From contig NC_087072.1 of NCBI RefSeq assembly GCF_026151205.1, positions 3,305,375 through 3,369,374 on the forward strand: a DNA stretch of 64,000 bases, read 5' to 3'. Shown here piece by piece: positions 41,159-53,600 of the stretch. The notes below the pieces were generated by a model, which searched no databases, had not been told where the DNA came from, and saw nothing but the letters and a program-made list of their open reading frames with translations. Position numbers and translations under genes: made by a program. This stretch comes from Bolinopsis microptera (lineage: Eukaryota > Ctenophora > Tentaculata > Lobata > Bolinopsidae). Numbering within the stretch: position 1 is the stretch's first letter; every line of letters starts with the position of its first letter.

Positions 41159-43637
41159 TGATCCGTATCACAGTAGAATCACGAGATGCTGGTGGTGGAG
41201 GTGAGATTGGAGCAAGCACGGAATTAAAAACTGAGTTCCAGAATTTGGGAATGATAACGAACCTCTACCAAGATGCCAGCGCAGTTTTCAACAGCACAAC
41301 CCATCATTTCAGCAAGATCTCCGACAACCTTGCGAACAGTAAGATCACAGAAAATGTATCCAAGATCTCGGAGGCGATCAACAAGAGACTGCACTTCCAG
41401 CACAGACTGAATTGTGGAGCATTGAACCAGGAGACAAACAAGAGACAGTACAAAAAACTCAGCCCTCACTCCCTCTACAGCTCACTCACAAGATTAGAGG
41501 TTAGAGACCCTCTTCTAAACACATTTCTCTAGATCATTACCTTACCCAGACTTATTGATAACCAAGCTTACATCCATCACCAATAACCAAGTTTCTAGAA
41601 TTCTAAATGTAGCTCTCTATCTCCACCAGGGTTTAGCGATAAAGCAAGGAATAATCCCAGAGCTCGCCGATGAGGACCTTGTAGTGACCAAAGTAATAGG
41701 GAGGGGAGCATACGGTGATGTTCACGAGGGGCTACTCAGGGACCGGGAGACTGGAGCCCTGCACAACGTCGCTATTAAATCTCTCAAGAGTATGTCCCAT
41801 TTATTCATAACTTGGTACATAGTACATTGGTACTAGGAGTAGGTACATTACTAGGTACCTACATTCTGTGTCACAATTGATTATATGTTGAAAACATATC
41901 TGTATTTGTTTGAATTGGTGGTATGTTTAACATAGCAGCGACTGCAAATCTCGAACTTCTGGCCCATTATATATTCAGATTATATTGTAAATGTAAACAG
42001 ATTATTTTTTTGATTTGTGGAGTTGCAGAATTGGAGTTAACGACTAATTCTAAACAAGCTAAAAGCCTTTTTATGATGCTCCTATCTCCCCTAGAAGGAC
42101 GAGGGATAATGGTGGCTGCGTTTCTGAGAGAACTTCACATTCTAAGATTGTGTGGGACCCACCCAAACGTGATAAAGTTCTACGGGGCCTTGACCTGTAA
42201 CAGCCCGCGACCTCAGGTTATTTTGGAGCTCTGTACTAAAGGAGACCTCTTCAGACTTATCAGGTGAGGAAATTAAAAAATCAGGGGACCTACTCCATGA
42301 TCAATAATGCTACTCATTTCTAGCGTACTTTTTTGATTCAGAACGGCGCGGATTTAGCTACTGTAGAACTTTGTAAACTACAAATAAAATTGCAATAATA
42401 ATCACAATTTCAGCCAATGTACACCGTGTCACGATAGGAAGACCATTTATGGATCTGTTAAAGACGGAACAATGTTCACATTTACACAAATCTTTCAAAT
42501 GCTCAGAGACGTCGCACATGGTTTGGTAAGTCTATTAAAATGCTTAAAGACAGCGTACAACATTTGGTGGCAAGTAGGTACAATGCCAACCGGCTGTTAG
42601 AGGGCTATTAGCCGGCTATTTGGTTAGGATGAGGCAATTTTATAATTATCTCAGTACTGTTAAAGCTTCACGACTATTAAGCTTAAAGTAAGTCTAACTC
42701 CTTACTCTCGACTGTGCACCTCAGGAACACCTCCACAAGAAGGGAATAGTACATCAGGACTTGTCAGCTCGGAACATTTTACTGGACGAGACGTTCAGAC
42801 CCAAAATATCAGGTAAATTATGTTGTATATTATAAATTATAATATTATCCTAATACCCACATCCAAACCAATGGCATAACAACAAGTCGAACAGATCCTT
42901 TCTTAGAATTACTGTGTCTGTAAGCAATATTCTAGCTTGAAGTTCGACATTGTCATTATTGCCCACGTACAGATTTTGGATTGTCGTCTCACCACGTGGA
43001 GGTTAGAAGGGAACATGAAGCAAAACAGGGCGTGGCTATCCCTGTGAGGTGGGCGGCTCCTGAACTGGTTCTGGAGAGAGTTTACTCAGATAAGAGTGAC
43101 ATGTAGGTTCTTTTATTTAGTAAACAATTGCAAAGTGCACGTGTCTTCATTTTTTGAGCTTTTAGCTTAACGGAAAATTTGAAAACGTCTTGATTAATTC
43201 AGATAACCAAGGAAATAGCACCAAGATACATACACACAAAATAATAAGTTTCCTATTTCCTATTTCCCTCAGTTGGTCCTATGGTATTCTGATAGGGGAG
43301 GTGGTGTCTTACGGGGACGTTCCCTGGCCCAAACTCTCTCAGACTGACATCAGACGAGCTATGAAGAAACGAGTCCCTCCCGAGCCTCCACACAATACCT
43401 ACTTTCCACTGTGAGTTACACGTGACTTGTAGATCCTTATATGGACATCACGTGATATGTTGGGTATCAATTAATTTCACTTTTAACAACGTGTTACTGT
43501 TAAGTCAACACTGCTCACATCCATTTCAATATCCCAGACAGCAGATACTGCTGCAGTGTTGGGAATATGATCCAGAGAGAAGGCCGGAGTTGCAACAGTT
43601 AGGGGAGGCTATTGGGAACTTTAACGTCAGCAGATAG
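41159..43637 (+). CDS. Protein tyrosine kinase, catalytic domain (eight exons, 5' incomplete)
   Basis: Exons 41159-41499, 41630-41789, 42095-42263, 42414-42525, 42725-42812, 42973-43102, 43273-43410 and 43538-43637 join in phase (411 codons plus stop). The first exon is a polar helical segment without known domain. The rest is a complete kinase fold: glycine loop GRGAYGDV, ATP-lysine in VAIK, helix-C Glu in FLREL, catalytic loop HQDLSARN, metal site DFG, AAPE, DIWSYG and the helix-I Arg in PERRP. The helix-D/E region carries a short Cys-rich insert (QCTPCHDRKTIYG). The ARN and PVRWAAPE forms place it with tyrosine rather than serine/threonine kinases. Two departures stand out: Gln replaces the Arg of HRD, and there is no tyrosine between DFG and APE. 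No transmembrane segment is seen, so receptor or cytoplasmic nature is open. A second acceptor at about 42,020 would insert 25 residues before helix C. TAG at 42,094 was chosen because it gives normal spacing. AATAAA occurs at 44,478 and 44,514. Confidence 0.88.
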
Positions 43638-43644
43638 CTCGGGA

Positions 43645-44540
43645 TAACACGTTTAGTAGACTGTCACTCAGACTGATAACGCGTGATCCAAACTGCAATT
43701 AACGCGTGACTCAATCAGATATGAAATATGGGCAAGAGACTTATGGGTTCAACTTCAAGGAATTTACACTCAAGAACTTTATACTCATAATAGTTTTAAA
43801 GTTTTAAAATTACCCTGCCTACAAAAATAATGCCTTAAAAAACTTATGTCTTAAAAATTAGAATTTGTTTTATTTCCAAAAAAAATACATCTTATTTTTA
43901 TTCTTAACGTATAGAAGTTACACTTACCAGATAAATTGGCCAAAAACCATTATTTATTGATAGTTAATTTATGAATGATTTAGGACTTAAAATTTGTATT
44001 TATTAACATTGGTATTTGTTTTGATAAGCCATGGAATCTTAACGATATAATTCAGAAAACAAATCTTTGATAAGAATTATATTTATGATTTTATCTTTTC
44101 GTTTATTTTATAGCTGATATTATTTAATTAGTAATCATTTCATTATTTGATAATTAAGATTTGGCGTAATACAAAGTAGAAAACTGTTAATTAAGGGATG
44201 CAAATGAGAACAGTGACATAATATGTACAATTATTTACAAAGGTAATCGCATGACTTAAAAATATCCAAAATACTCTTGTTTTATTATTTTTTAGACTTA
44301 AATAATCTAAGGAACTCTTCACATATTATGCAGTTGTATTTTCGCACAATATAGTCCTCCTGTGTTTCTGCAGAGCTATAATTTAATCATCGTTTGTAAA
44401 ATATATTTTCTCAGAAACTGCGTTATACTTTAACTTATATGTGAAGGATCCTGGCATCTAACGAGATTTTTTGTGAGAATAAATTAAAAGTGTACAAAAA
44501 GTCTGCCATATCAAATAAAGTTCCGTTCAAGTACAGCACA
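43645..44540. other. Convergent 3' flank between kinase and CFAP69-like gene
   Basis: Very AT-rich. Contains candidate poly(A) signals for the kinase (AATAAA at 44,478-44,483 and 44,514-44,519) and, on the other strand, TTTATT near 44,280 for the opposing gene. The two transcription units may overlap at their 3' ends. Confidence 0.5.
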
Positions 44541-44559
44541 CTCACTAAGTGATGTCAGT

Positions 44560-44632
44560 CACCACGTGATGTCATAACATCACGTGACGTCACAACATCA
44601 CGTGACGTCACAACATCACGCGACGTCACTCA
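44560..44632. promoter_or_regulatory. Tandem 18-bp units of overlapping E-box and CRE sites
   Basis: The unit ATCACGTGACGTCACAAC is repeated about three to four times. Each unit holds CACGTG (E-box) overlapping TGACGTCA (CRE palindrome); one copy is CACGCG. These are consensus sites for bHLH-Zip and CREB/ATF-type factors. The cluster lies just beyond the stop codon of the CFAP69-like gene, not at an identified promoter, so it may be an enhancer, an unannotated promoter, or simply a small satellite. Confidence 0.45.
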
Positions 44633-44667
44633 CCACGGGACATGTTTTCACAGATCACGTGACGAAG

Positions 44668-47600
44668 TCACTGAGTGATGACACTGCGCTCGTTGCTGCG
44701 AGTGGGGGAGATACCAGGAAGGACCTTGTGCGGAGAGACAAGGTTAGGGTTATCAGAGAGGGGGACGTTGATGTGGCGCCCACTGTGAACAGTGGTGGTC
44801 AGCATCTTGAGCAAGGTGTTGTGTTCCACTGTGTCCCTGATACTGGGGGAGTACGAGAGTTAAAAATAAGATTGAAACTCCGGGTGAATCCTGGCTGTTA
44901 GAACCGGACAAACTTATCCCAAACCAAATTATACCTCAAGCTACAAAGGTTCGGGTTCCCTTCTAATAATGAGACTTGTGTCCAGTATAATTATTAATGT
45001 AGCTGCAGATCTTTCTAGAATTTTACTTTTAGACCTAATCGCTTTCAACAATCACGAGACGTAACATCACTTGTGTATAAGATGCATTCTACAGTCTCAT
45101 TGTCTGGCACACTTCGTCAGAATTGCTGAAACATTGGTACACGCGGCGAATAATAGAAAGTATAAATTGATAGATATTCTCCATTTCTTACCCTGGGGGA
45201 TCCTGTTTTGATTTCTCAGCCAGAGCACTTTGCCTTTGTTTTGATATTTGAAGAGTCTCGTAGTCGCTTGTTCTGCAGAAAATACGCAGTTAAAAGCAGG
45301 AAATAGCCCGGGCTTACCCACACTTTGAGATATAATCGATATCTAAGCGATTGTTTTGAGGTTAGCTGGTCAACTTTCTGGCCATTTATGTGAATCAGAT
45401 TAGCTGTACATTGTGACGTTACAAAAATTAGAGAGATAATGAAAGAGGCGATCCCAGTCGGGCGTTCCTTAATCAACCCGGAACTGTCGAAATGTTTGAA
45501 TAGGTGGTCACGTGATATCATGCTTTTATTCACGTGGTATGACGTCACATCATTCATGCCGAAGTATTAAGCTATTATTAAGTTATTTTACGTTGCAGTG
45601 ATTTAAATGACCCAATATTAAGTATAGACCAGACAGTATTCCGGAGAATTGTCAATAAACTTGAGAGATAAATGCCACGATTCCAGCCTCTTGGTCGAGT
45701 GTTATTACGCATTTAAAGTGCAAAGTACTGGCTAGGGCCAATGGAGAAAGTGCTGGAAGTTTCTAAAAGTTTGTAACCACTGACCAGGCGGTAGTCAGAC
45801 TCTTTTGTGAGGTACTTTGCAACTGTTCTACGTCGAAAGTTCAGAATAAAGCATATTCATAGTACAACCTGTCTTAATAGATAGACTTTGAGGATCGAAA
45901 CCAACATTCAACAACCCAGTAAAAAGCTTGGAAATAGAAAACAATATTTAAGTCTAGTACTCTTATAATGACCGTTTAAGGTATTAGAGTTAAAGAGTAC
46001 CACCCTACTACACATTCGAAGTTAGCGATATAAAATACCAACTTTAAAACGTTCCACTTCTAGATAATAAGCACGCTCCAACTACGGAAAATGACTGTGA
46101 AGTTGTATCTCTGATCGATCCATCCGGTATTATACAATATACAGTATACATACGATTCTAGAACACTTGAATTCTCACTTAAAATTTAAACTCAATCTTC
46201 ACATTGGCGATGGTGGCCCGTGGCATCCTAAAAGTATAATCTTCTGGCTGGCTGATCCCAGACACGGTCTGTAGCCATCGATTGTTCTCACAGTTATTCT
46301 CCTAAGTTCTAAACTACACCACGAGGAGGGAGGAGAGATTCTCTTATAACAGTTCACTTATCACTCCCCCAGGGTCACGTTATTATACCTGAATTCATTC
46401 CAGATGACACTCATTATCCCATTACAGCAATGTGAAAAGACAAGTGGACAGGTGGAGCAGGTGATGTCCGTGAGAAAGTGGTGAAATTTCCTGAAAACTG
46501 TGGCCAGCCGGAGTAGACGGCACACTAATCACAGCCTGCATTATTATACGTTATGATATTACCATATAAATTGCACTGCATAATTATCTTGCAAGCTCAT
46601 GAATTGGGAGGCGAGAAAAGTGATTACCCGGCTAATCAGATCCAGGGCGGTTATTAGTCGTTGTTATGGAAAAATTAGGCCATGTGTGTGTGTGTGTGTG
46701 GGGCGTCAATTTAAATATCCGTTAGCTTATAACGATTGCAGATTAAGTCAGAGTTAATTTGGCCACGGAATGATTAATAAATATAACTTTATCTTAAATT
46801 AAAAGAAAGGTCTGACAATTTGGTTGGAGCTTTACCTACCATGTGAAATGTTTGATCAGTACTTAACTTTTACATTTGGATAACGGCGACTTCTAGAATT
46901 GTAGACTAAATGAGTAAAAGGTAACTAACAAGCAATTTAAAGGTCACCAATAGGTTACTGACAGGCTTTCAACAGGTGAATTAACAGCTCTCAAAAGGTC
47001 ACTTAATGGTTGTATGTCACTAACCGTGACCAACATCCAACAAATCATTAATTATGGTTACCACTTAACAGACAACGAACGAACCAACATGGCGACCCTA
47101 GCAAACTAGGGACGAGATGCCGAAACCCTTTTCAAGCGGTATAGCCGCACGGTCCTTTTGGTACAGATTTCCCTGCAGCACAGTCGGGACCCAACCCCAG
47201 GTATATGCACTTTTGTCATTTCACCAGCTCTAGTAACGGTTATATAAACAGTTGACGAGTAAAGTAATACTTGTTGATGAAGTTGATCCTGGATGCGTTC
47301 TGTTGTTCCCACTGTTTGAAGTTGAACTTGATCTGTTCATAACAAGCTTGTTCATCTTCCAACTCAACTCGGCTCTCCCTGTCCAGTATCTCCATCTGAA
47401 AACACTGTTTTATAAATCAGGAAATACATTTCTCTCTAAGTGATTATTGAACCAAGATAAGGTTATATCATAGAGATTGTGGATCAAGATACAATTCTTC
47501 AATATATAGGTTTTGTGGACAACGATTTTGTCTCAAAATTCCCTTACCCATCAAAACATGGGTTTGATTAAAAGAAGTGGCATGTATAGTACTGATGTAC

Positions 47601-50600
47601 GGTCAATGGTCATATGGATAAATCTCCACCGGTCAAAAGTATCATACTTATTAAAATCAGTAAAGTGGTCTGTTAACGATATTTGATATGAGCTTAACAA
47701 ATTCTGATGCTTTGATTTCCATTTCATCACTTACAGACCTCATAATTCTGAACTTTTAGTTCTGCATCAATTCTCCTAATAGGCTGGTACTAGGAGTCCG
47801 ATATAATCGAATAAAGGGAATGTTGGCTCTGAAACTTCTTAAGAATGTATTCAGTAATATGTGGGCTATGAAGGGTTGTGGTTTGTAAGTTAAGTGACGA
47901 GTACCCTATATATAATACCCTAGTAGGTAGGTACGATAATACATGGTACCTTGTAGTAATTAAAAGAAACTCCCTAGACGTCAGAATGATAGACTAAACA
48001 TGGTCGAGCTATCAACAGTTATCCTGATCATTCCACTTTATTTCATGTTGCTAACGGCTAATGTCACGTGAGTAGTTGTGCATGCTCGGCTGCCTCTACT
48101 TCTCCTTATCATCTAATTGAACCGCGAATAATAAAAGTAATTGTCGCCACAATATCACCGGATACATAGTTGTGCCAAAGTCCTCTCTCTCTCACCTTCA
48201 CTCTCATCAGACTATAAATTTTCGGTTTTACAGTGCACTTGTGAAGATTTGGTAACATTTACAGTAGGATGCAAGGAATTAACAAGATTTATATTTTTCT
48301 GGAAGAAAAGGTAAGCTCTCCCACATGTGAGGGCCCGCTAATCTTGTACGGGAAAAAGAAGACAATTTAAACACTATTTTTGCGCTGCAAGATTCCCTCT
48401 CTGTGTGGGAGAGTAGAGTTGAGGGCTGGAGTTTAACTTTTCCTGGTAAATGTTTGCTGGTGCCACTCAGTCCGTAAACCATTGCAACATGACAGTTTAT
48501 TGCTGTAGGGTTCTGCCCATTTTAAAAGTACAGTCCGCGGCAGCTGCTCACTTTTTAGCCAGATACTTTTGTTAGGGTCAGTGGCGGCAAATTTGTTATA
48601 TTCAGTGCTGTTTGTTAGTAGAAATATGTTTAATTAGCAAATTCCTGTGCCGTTTGAGAACCCAACTCCGTTAATGGTAGACTCCCCGCCCAATTGTATC
48701 ACTTGATGCTGTTTTAAAAGCCTCACTTTTTGCGGCTATGGTAGTCTGTTTCTCACTTGATACTGTTTTAAAAGCCTCACTTTTTGCGGCTATGGTAGTC
48801 TGTTTCTCACTTGATACTGTTTTAAAAGCCTCACTTTTTGCGGCTATGGTAGTCTGTTTCTCACCTGATGCCGTTCTAAAAGCCTCACTTTTTTCGGCTA
48901 TGGTAGTCTGTTTCTCACTTGATAATGATACTGTTTTAAAAGCCTCACTTTTTGCGGCTATGGTAGTCTGTTTCTCACTTGATGCTGTTTTAAAAGCCTC
49001 ACTTTTTGCGGCAATGGTAGTCTGTTTCTCACTTGATACTGTTTTAAAAGCCTCACTTTTTGCGGCTATGGTAGACTGTTTCTCACTTGATGCCGTTTTA
49101 AAAGCTTCACTTTTGGCGGCTATGGTAGTCTGTTTCTCACCTGATGCCGTTTAACAGCTTCACTTTTGGCGGCTATGGTAGTCTGTTTCGCACCTGATGC
49201 CGTTTAACAGCTTCACTTTTGGCGGCTATGGTAGTCTGTTTCTCACCTGATGCCGTTTAACAGCTTCACTTTTGGCGGCTATGGTAGTCTGTTTCTCACC
49301 TGATGCCGTTTAACAGCTTCACTTTTGGCGGCTATGGTAGTCTGTTTCTCACCTGATGCCGTTTAACAGCTTCACCTTTGGCGGCTATGGTAGTCTGTTT
49401 CTCACCTGATGCCGTTAAACAGCTTCACTTTTGGCGGCTATGGTAGTCTGTTTCTCACCTGATGCCGTTTAACAGCTTCACTTTTGGCGGCTATGGTAGT
49501 CTGTTTCTCACCTGATGCCGTTTAACAGCTTCACTTTTGGCGGCTATGGTAGTCTGTTTCTCACCTGATGCCGTTTAACAGCTTCACTTTTGGCGGCTAT
49601 GGTAGTCTGTTTCTCACCTGATGCCGTTTAACAGCTTCACTTTTGGCGGCTATGATAGTCTGTTTCTTACCTGATGCCGTTTAACAGCTTCACTTTTGGC
49701 GGCTATGATAGTCTGTATCTCTCTGAGAGCCTCCCTGTCACTCTTGATAGGGGTGATGTTATCCAGCATCAGTTCTGCAATTATCTCCTCCCAAACCTCT
49801 CCAACTTTGAAATCCAAGTAGTTCTCAATCAGAGTCAGTGTGATCTGGAGTAGGGTGTTTTATTAGATAACATGCTGGGTAAGGTGTGATAAGAATTAGA
49901 TAACATCCTGTGTAAGATGTGATAAGAATTGCTCCCAGAAATTTTAGCGTATGTTAATATCTACCCTCCCCAATTATTTCCTTTGTGCTCGATCATTAAC
50001 TACAGGAAACCTGCACAAAGTATATGTATTTAAACACTGAGCGGTAAAATGCTTTACAGTTTATTATTGTATTTACAGTCTGCATTTATTACAGCCGACA
50101 TGAAGAGAACTTGTATCTGGGAATGAGAGGTTTGCTAAATCACGTACTTTGATCTTAATGCAGACAGCAATCAGGCAATCTTAGTCAACAAATGTAATTT
50201 TAGTCATTATCGTAACTAATGCAATGGTAAATGGTTATTATTGTAATGAATGGTTATCATGTTTAAAGTTGTTCTAACCTGATCCTTGGCAGAAACGGGA
50301 GGTAGATTATCAAACCCAATCCGGAAAAGCATAGCGTAAATCTTTGCTCGCATGTTATCAGCAACATCCAGTATAGCCAGAGTAGGAGTGGAGCTGAGGG
50401 CGTGCGCGCTAACGTCAGTCATCAGCTGTTCTGCTCCTTGTAGAGGCGTGGCTGGGTCTGTGAAGGAGTGGAAGGTTAGGGGCTGGGTCTGTGAAGGGGT
50501 GAAAGGTTAGGGGCTGGGTATGTGAAGGGGTGGAAGGTTAGGGGCTGGGTCTGTGAAGGGGTGGAAGGTTAGGGGCTGGGTCTGTGAAGGGGATGGAAGG

Positions 50601-53600
50601 TTAGGGGCTGGGTCTGTGAAGGAGATGGAAGGTTAGGGGCTGGGTCTGTGAAGGAGATGGAAGGTTAGGGGCTGGGTCTGTGAAGGGGTGGAAGGTTAGG
50701 GGCTGGGTCTGTGAAGGGGTGAAAGGTTAGGGGCTGGGTCTGTGAAGGGGTGGAAGGTTAGGGGCTGGGTCTGTGAAGGGGTGGAAGGTTAGGGGCTGGG
50801 TCTGTGAACGGGTGGAAGGTTAGGGGCTGGGTCTGTGAAGGGGTGAAAGGTTAGGGGCTGGGTCTGTGAAGGAGTGGAAGGTTAGGGGCTGGGTCTGTGA
50901 AGGGGTGGAAGGTTAGGGGCTGGGTCTGTGAAGGGGTGGAAGGTTAGGGGCTGGGTCTGTGAAGGGGTGGAAGGTTAGGGGCTGGGTCTGTAAAGGGGTG
51001 GAAGGTTAGGGGCTGGGTCTGTGAACGGGTGGAAAGTTAGGGGCTGGGTCTGTGAAGGGGTGAAAGGTTAGGGGCTGGGTCTGTGAAGGGGTGGAAGGTT
51101 AGGGGCTGGGTCTGTGAAGGGGTGGAAGGTTAGGGGCTGGGTCTGTGAAGGGGTGGAAGGTTAGGGGCTGGGTCTGTGAAGGGGTGGAAGGTTAGGGGCT
51201 GGGTCTGTGAAGGGGTGGAAGGTTAGGGGCATGGTCTGTGAAGGGGTGAAAGGTTAGGGGCTGGGTCTGTAAAGGGGTGGAAGGTTAGGGGCTGGGTCTG
51301 TGTATGGGTGGAAGGTTAGGGGCTGGGTCTGTGAAGGGGTGGAAGGTTAGGGGCTGGGTCTGTGAAGGGATGAAAGGTTAGGGGCTGGGTCTGTAAAGGG
51401 GTGGAAGGTTAGGGGCTGGGTCTGTGTATGGGTGGAAGGTTAGGGGCTGGGACTGTGAAGGGTTGGAAGGTTAGGGGCTGGGTCTGTGAAGGGGTGGAAG
51501 GTTAGGGGCTGGGGCTGTGAAGGAGTGGAAGGTTAGGGACTGGGTCTGTAAAGGGGTGGAAGGTTAGGGGCTGGGTCTGTGAAGGGGTGGAAGGTTAGGG
51601 TCTGTGAAGGGGTGGAAGGTTAGGGGCTGAGTCTGTGAAGGAGTGGAAGGTTAGGGGCTGGGTCTGTGAAGGGCGAAAGGTTAGGGGCTGGGTCTGTGAA
51701 GGGGTGGAAGGCTAGGGGCTGGGTCTGTGAAGGGGTGGAAGGTTAGGGGCTGGGTCTGTGAAGGGGTGGAAGGTTAGGGGCTGGGTCTGTGAAGGGGTGA
51801 AAGGTTAGGGGCTGGGTCTGTGAAGGGGTGGAAGGTTAGGGGCTGGGTCTGTGAAGGGGTGGAAGGTTAGGGGCTGGGTCTGTGAAGGGGTGGAAGGTTA
51901 GGGGCTGAGTCTGTGAAGGGGTGGAAGGTTAGGGGCTGGGTCTGTGAAGGGCGAAAGGTTAGGGGCTGTGAAGGGGTGGAAGGTTAGGGGCTGGGTCTGT
52001 GAAGGGGTGGAAGGTTAGGGGCTGGGTCTGTGAAGGGGTGGAAGGTTAGGGGCTGGGTCTGTGAAGGGGTGGAAGGTTAGGGCTGGGTCTGTGAAGGGGT
52101 AAACAGCGACGCAGCTGAGAGGCTAATTCCCCTGATAAATTATCGTAATTAACTCAAACTGCGTACCACACAGGGCTTGGAGTACTGGAAAAGATTACAA
52201 ATTTCCTGAAATCAAATTTAAAGTATTTAACTTTAAGTTCAATGTTTAAAAAAACTGGTCTGGATTATGTAGAACTGATTAACATTAATATAAACCCACT
52301 TTGCTGTAATAAAAGTTTATTAATTTCAATAATCGCTCCCTTTTCTCCAATAAAAGTTTTAAAACTCTCCATCATTAAATGAGTCCCGTCTAGCGAATTG
52401 TTACAATGTATGAGTCATACCTCTTATAATTATTATCTTAAGAAGGTCCTGTTCGATGTCTTTATCTTTGAGTCATATTATAGTGGTTCACGTCTTGTCT
52501 TGATATTGTTGTTAGTTACAACTCTGTTTTAAAACTGCCTTTAAAAATTAATTCACGACTTTTTTACCCGACAAATGGTTTGTTAAAACCTGAAGCTACT
52601 CGTGTAAAAATGAAATGGTATTAAGAGGCTATAATTTCCATCATTGCCTAGTTGTAAGTAATTTATCTTATTTGAGCATGCTTACGGTCAACAGATCCAC
52701 AAACTTGCTTAAAACGTGAGTTTATAATCCTATTACTTATCACTTAACTTTACCTTATATGTTTATCATTTTCTTCCCAAGCACCACCCAAAATACCGAC
52801 AGTTATCGATGAATTTAAATCAAATAAAGTGGCCATTGGCCAATCCATCCCGACGATTTCCCAATAAACTGATAGCCGCTTATAGGAACGTATATCATAC
52901 GTCTCATTGTAATATTCACACGGTATATTTGTCCTGGGTGCATGACAAAGTACGTAAGTTTTATGATAAAAATGGTGTTAATTCTTGCAGAAGTTTCCGT
53001 GCAGTAGTAATTTACCTAACAATAGGCCAATCGATAAGACTGATAATTCGATTATCAATTATCAGTAAATTTATCTTTCGAAAATGCAAGGCTTGGCTGT
53101 TATAACGTTCATGATTGGCCATAATATGACCTGCAGAATTAGGAACGTTCTAATAATGGGTTCATTGTAAGCGTCGGAGCATTCCGAGTATTATGCCCCA
53201 TCTAAATTCTCGATCGCGTGGTTTCTCTAGAAAACTAATCTTCAGCCCTGGGTGGTCTTCACATGTCACGTGAGATGTCGTAAAAACGTGAAAACCTAAA
53301 TTATTGAATTTTTTGATAATTAAGTAAAGGAGCCGATTGCCTAATTGCAGGCGACTACAGTCTTTTCCTTCTAGCTTTTTACGCTCCAGCGTTCACTTTT
53401 GTGAGCCTACATTATTTTCGAAGCTCTGATAAGAGCCTCTTTGAACTTGGGGACAATCACTTACATGCATTCAACCCCGTACGCTTAGGACATACCAACA
53501 GATCATAAAATCTGTACCGTACACAAAACTTAAACATAAACTACTGGTAGTGTGTCCTCAAAAAATCCCTAGATATACACCTGGCCTGGGTGAGACCTGC

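Noticed and set aside
41224..41469. Minus-strand 81-codon frame
   Set aside because: Opposite the first kinase exon, whose plus-strand frame ends in the correct phase at a donor. The minus frame has no splice borders.
42020..42094. Earlier acceptor for the third kinase exon
   Set aside because: It keeps frame but inserts 25 residues between VAIK and helix C. The acceptor at 42,094 gives normal kinase spacing. Could be an alternative isoform.
48738..49154. 138-codon frame with an 18-residue repeat on the plus strand
   Set aside because: Antisense to the donor minisatellite. Open only because the distal unit is 54 bp, and it ends where the unit becomes 53 bp.
48700..52105. CRISPR-like arrays
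   Set aside because: Units are contiguous with no unique spacers, and the host is eukaryotic. They are minisatellites derived from splice sites.
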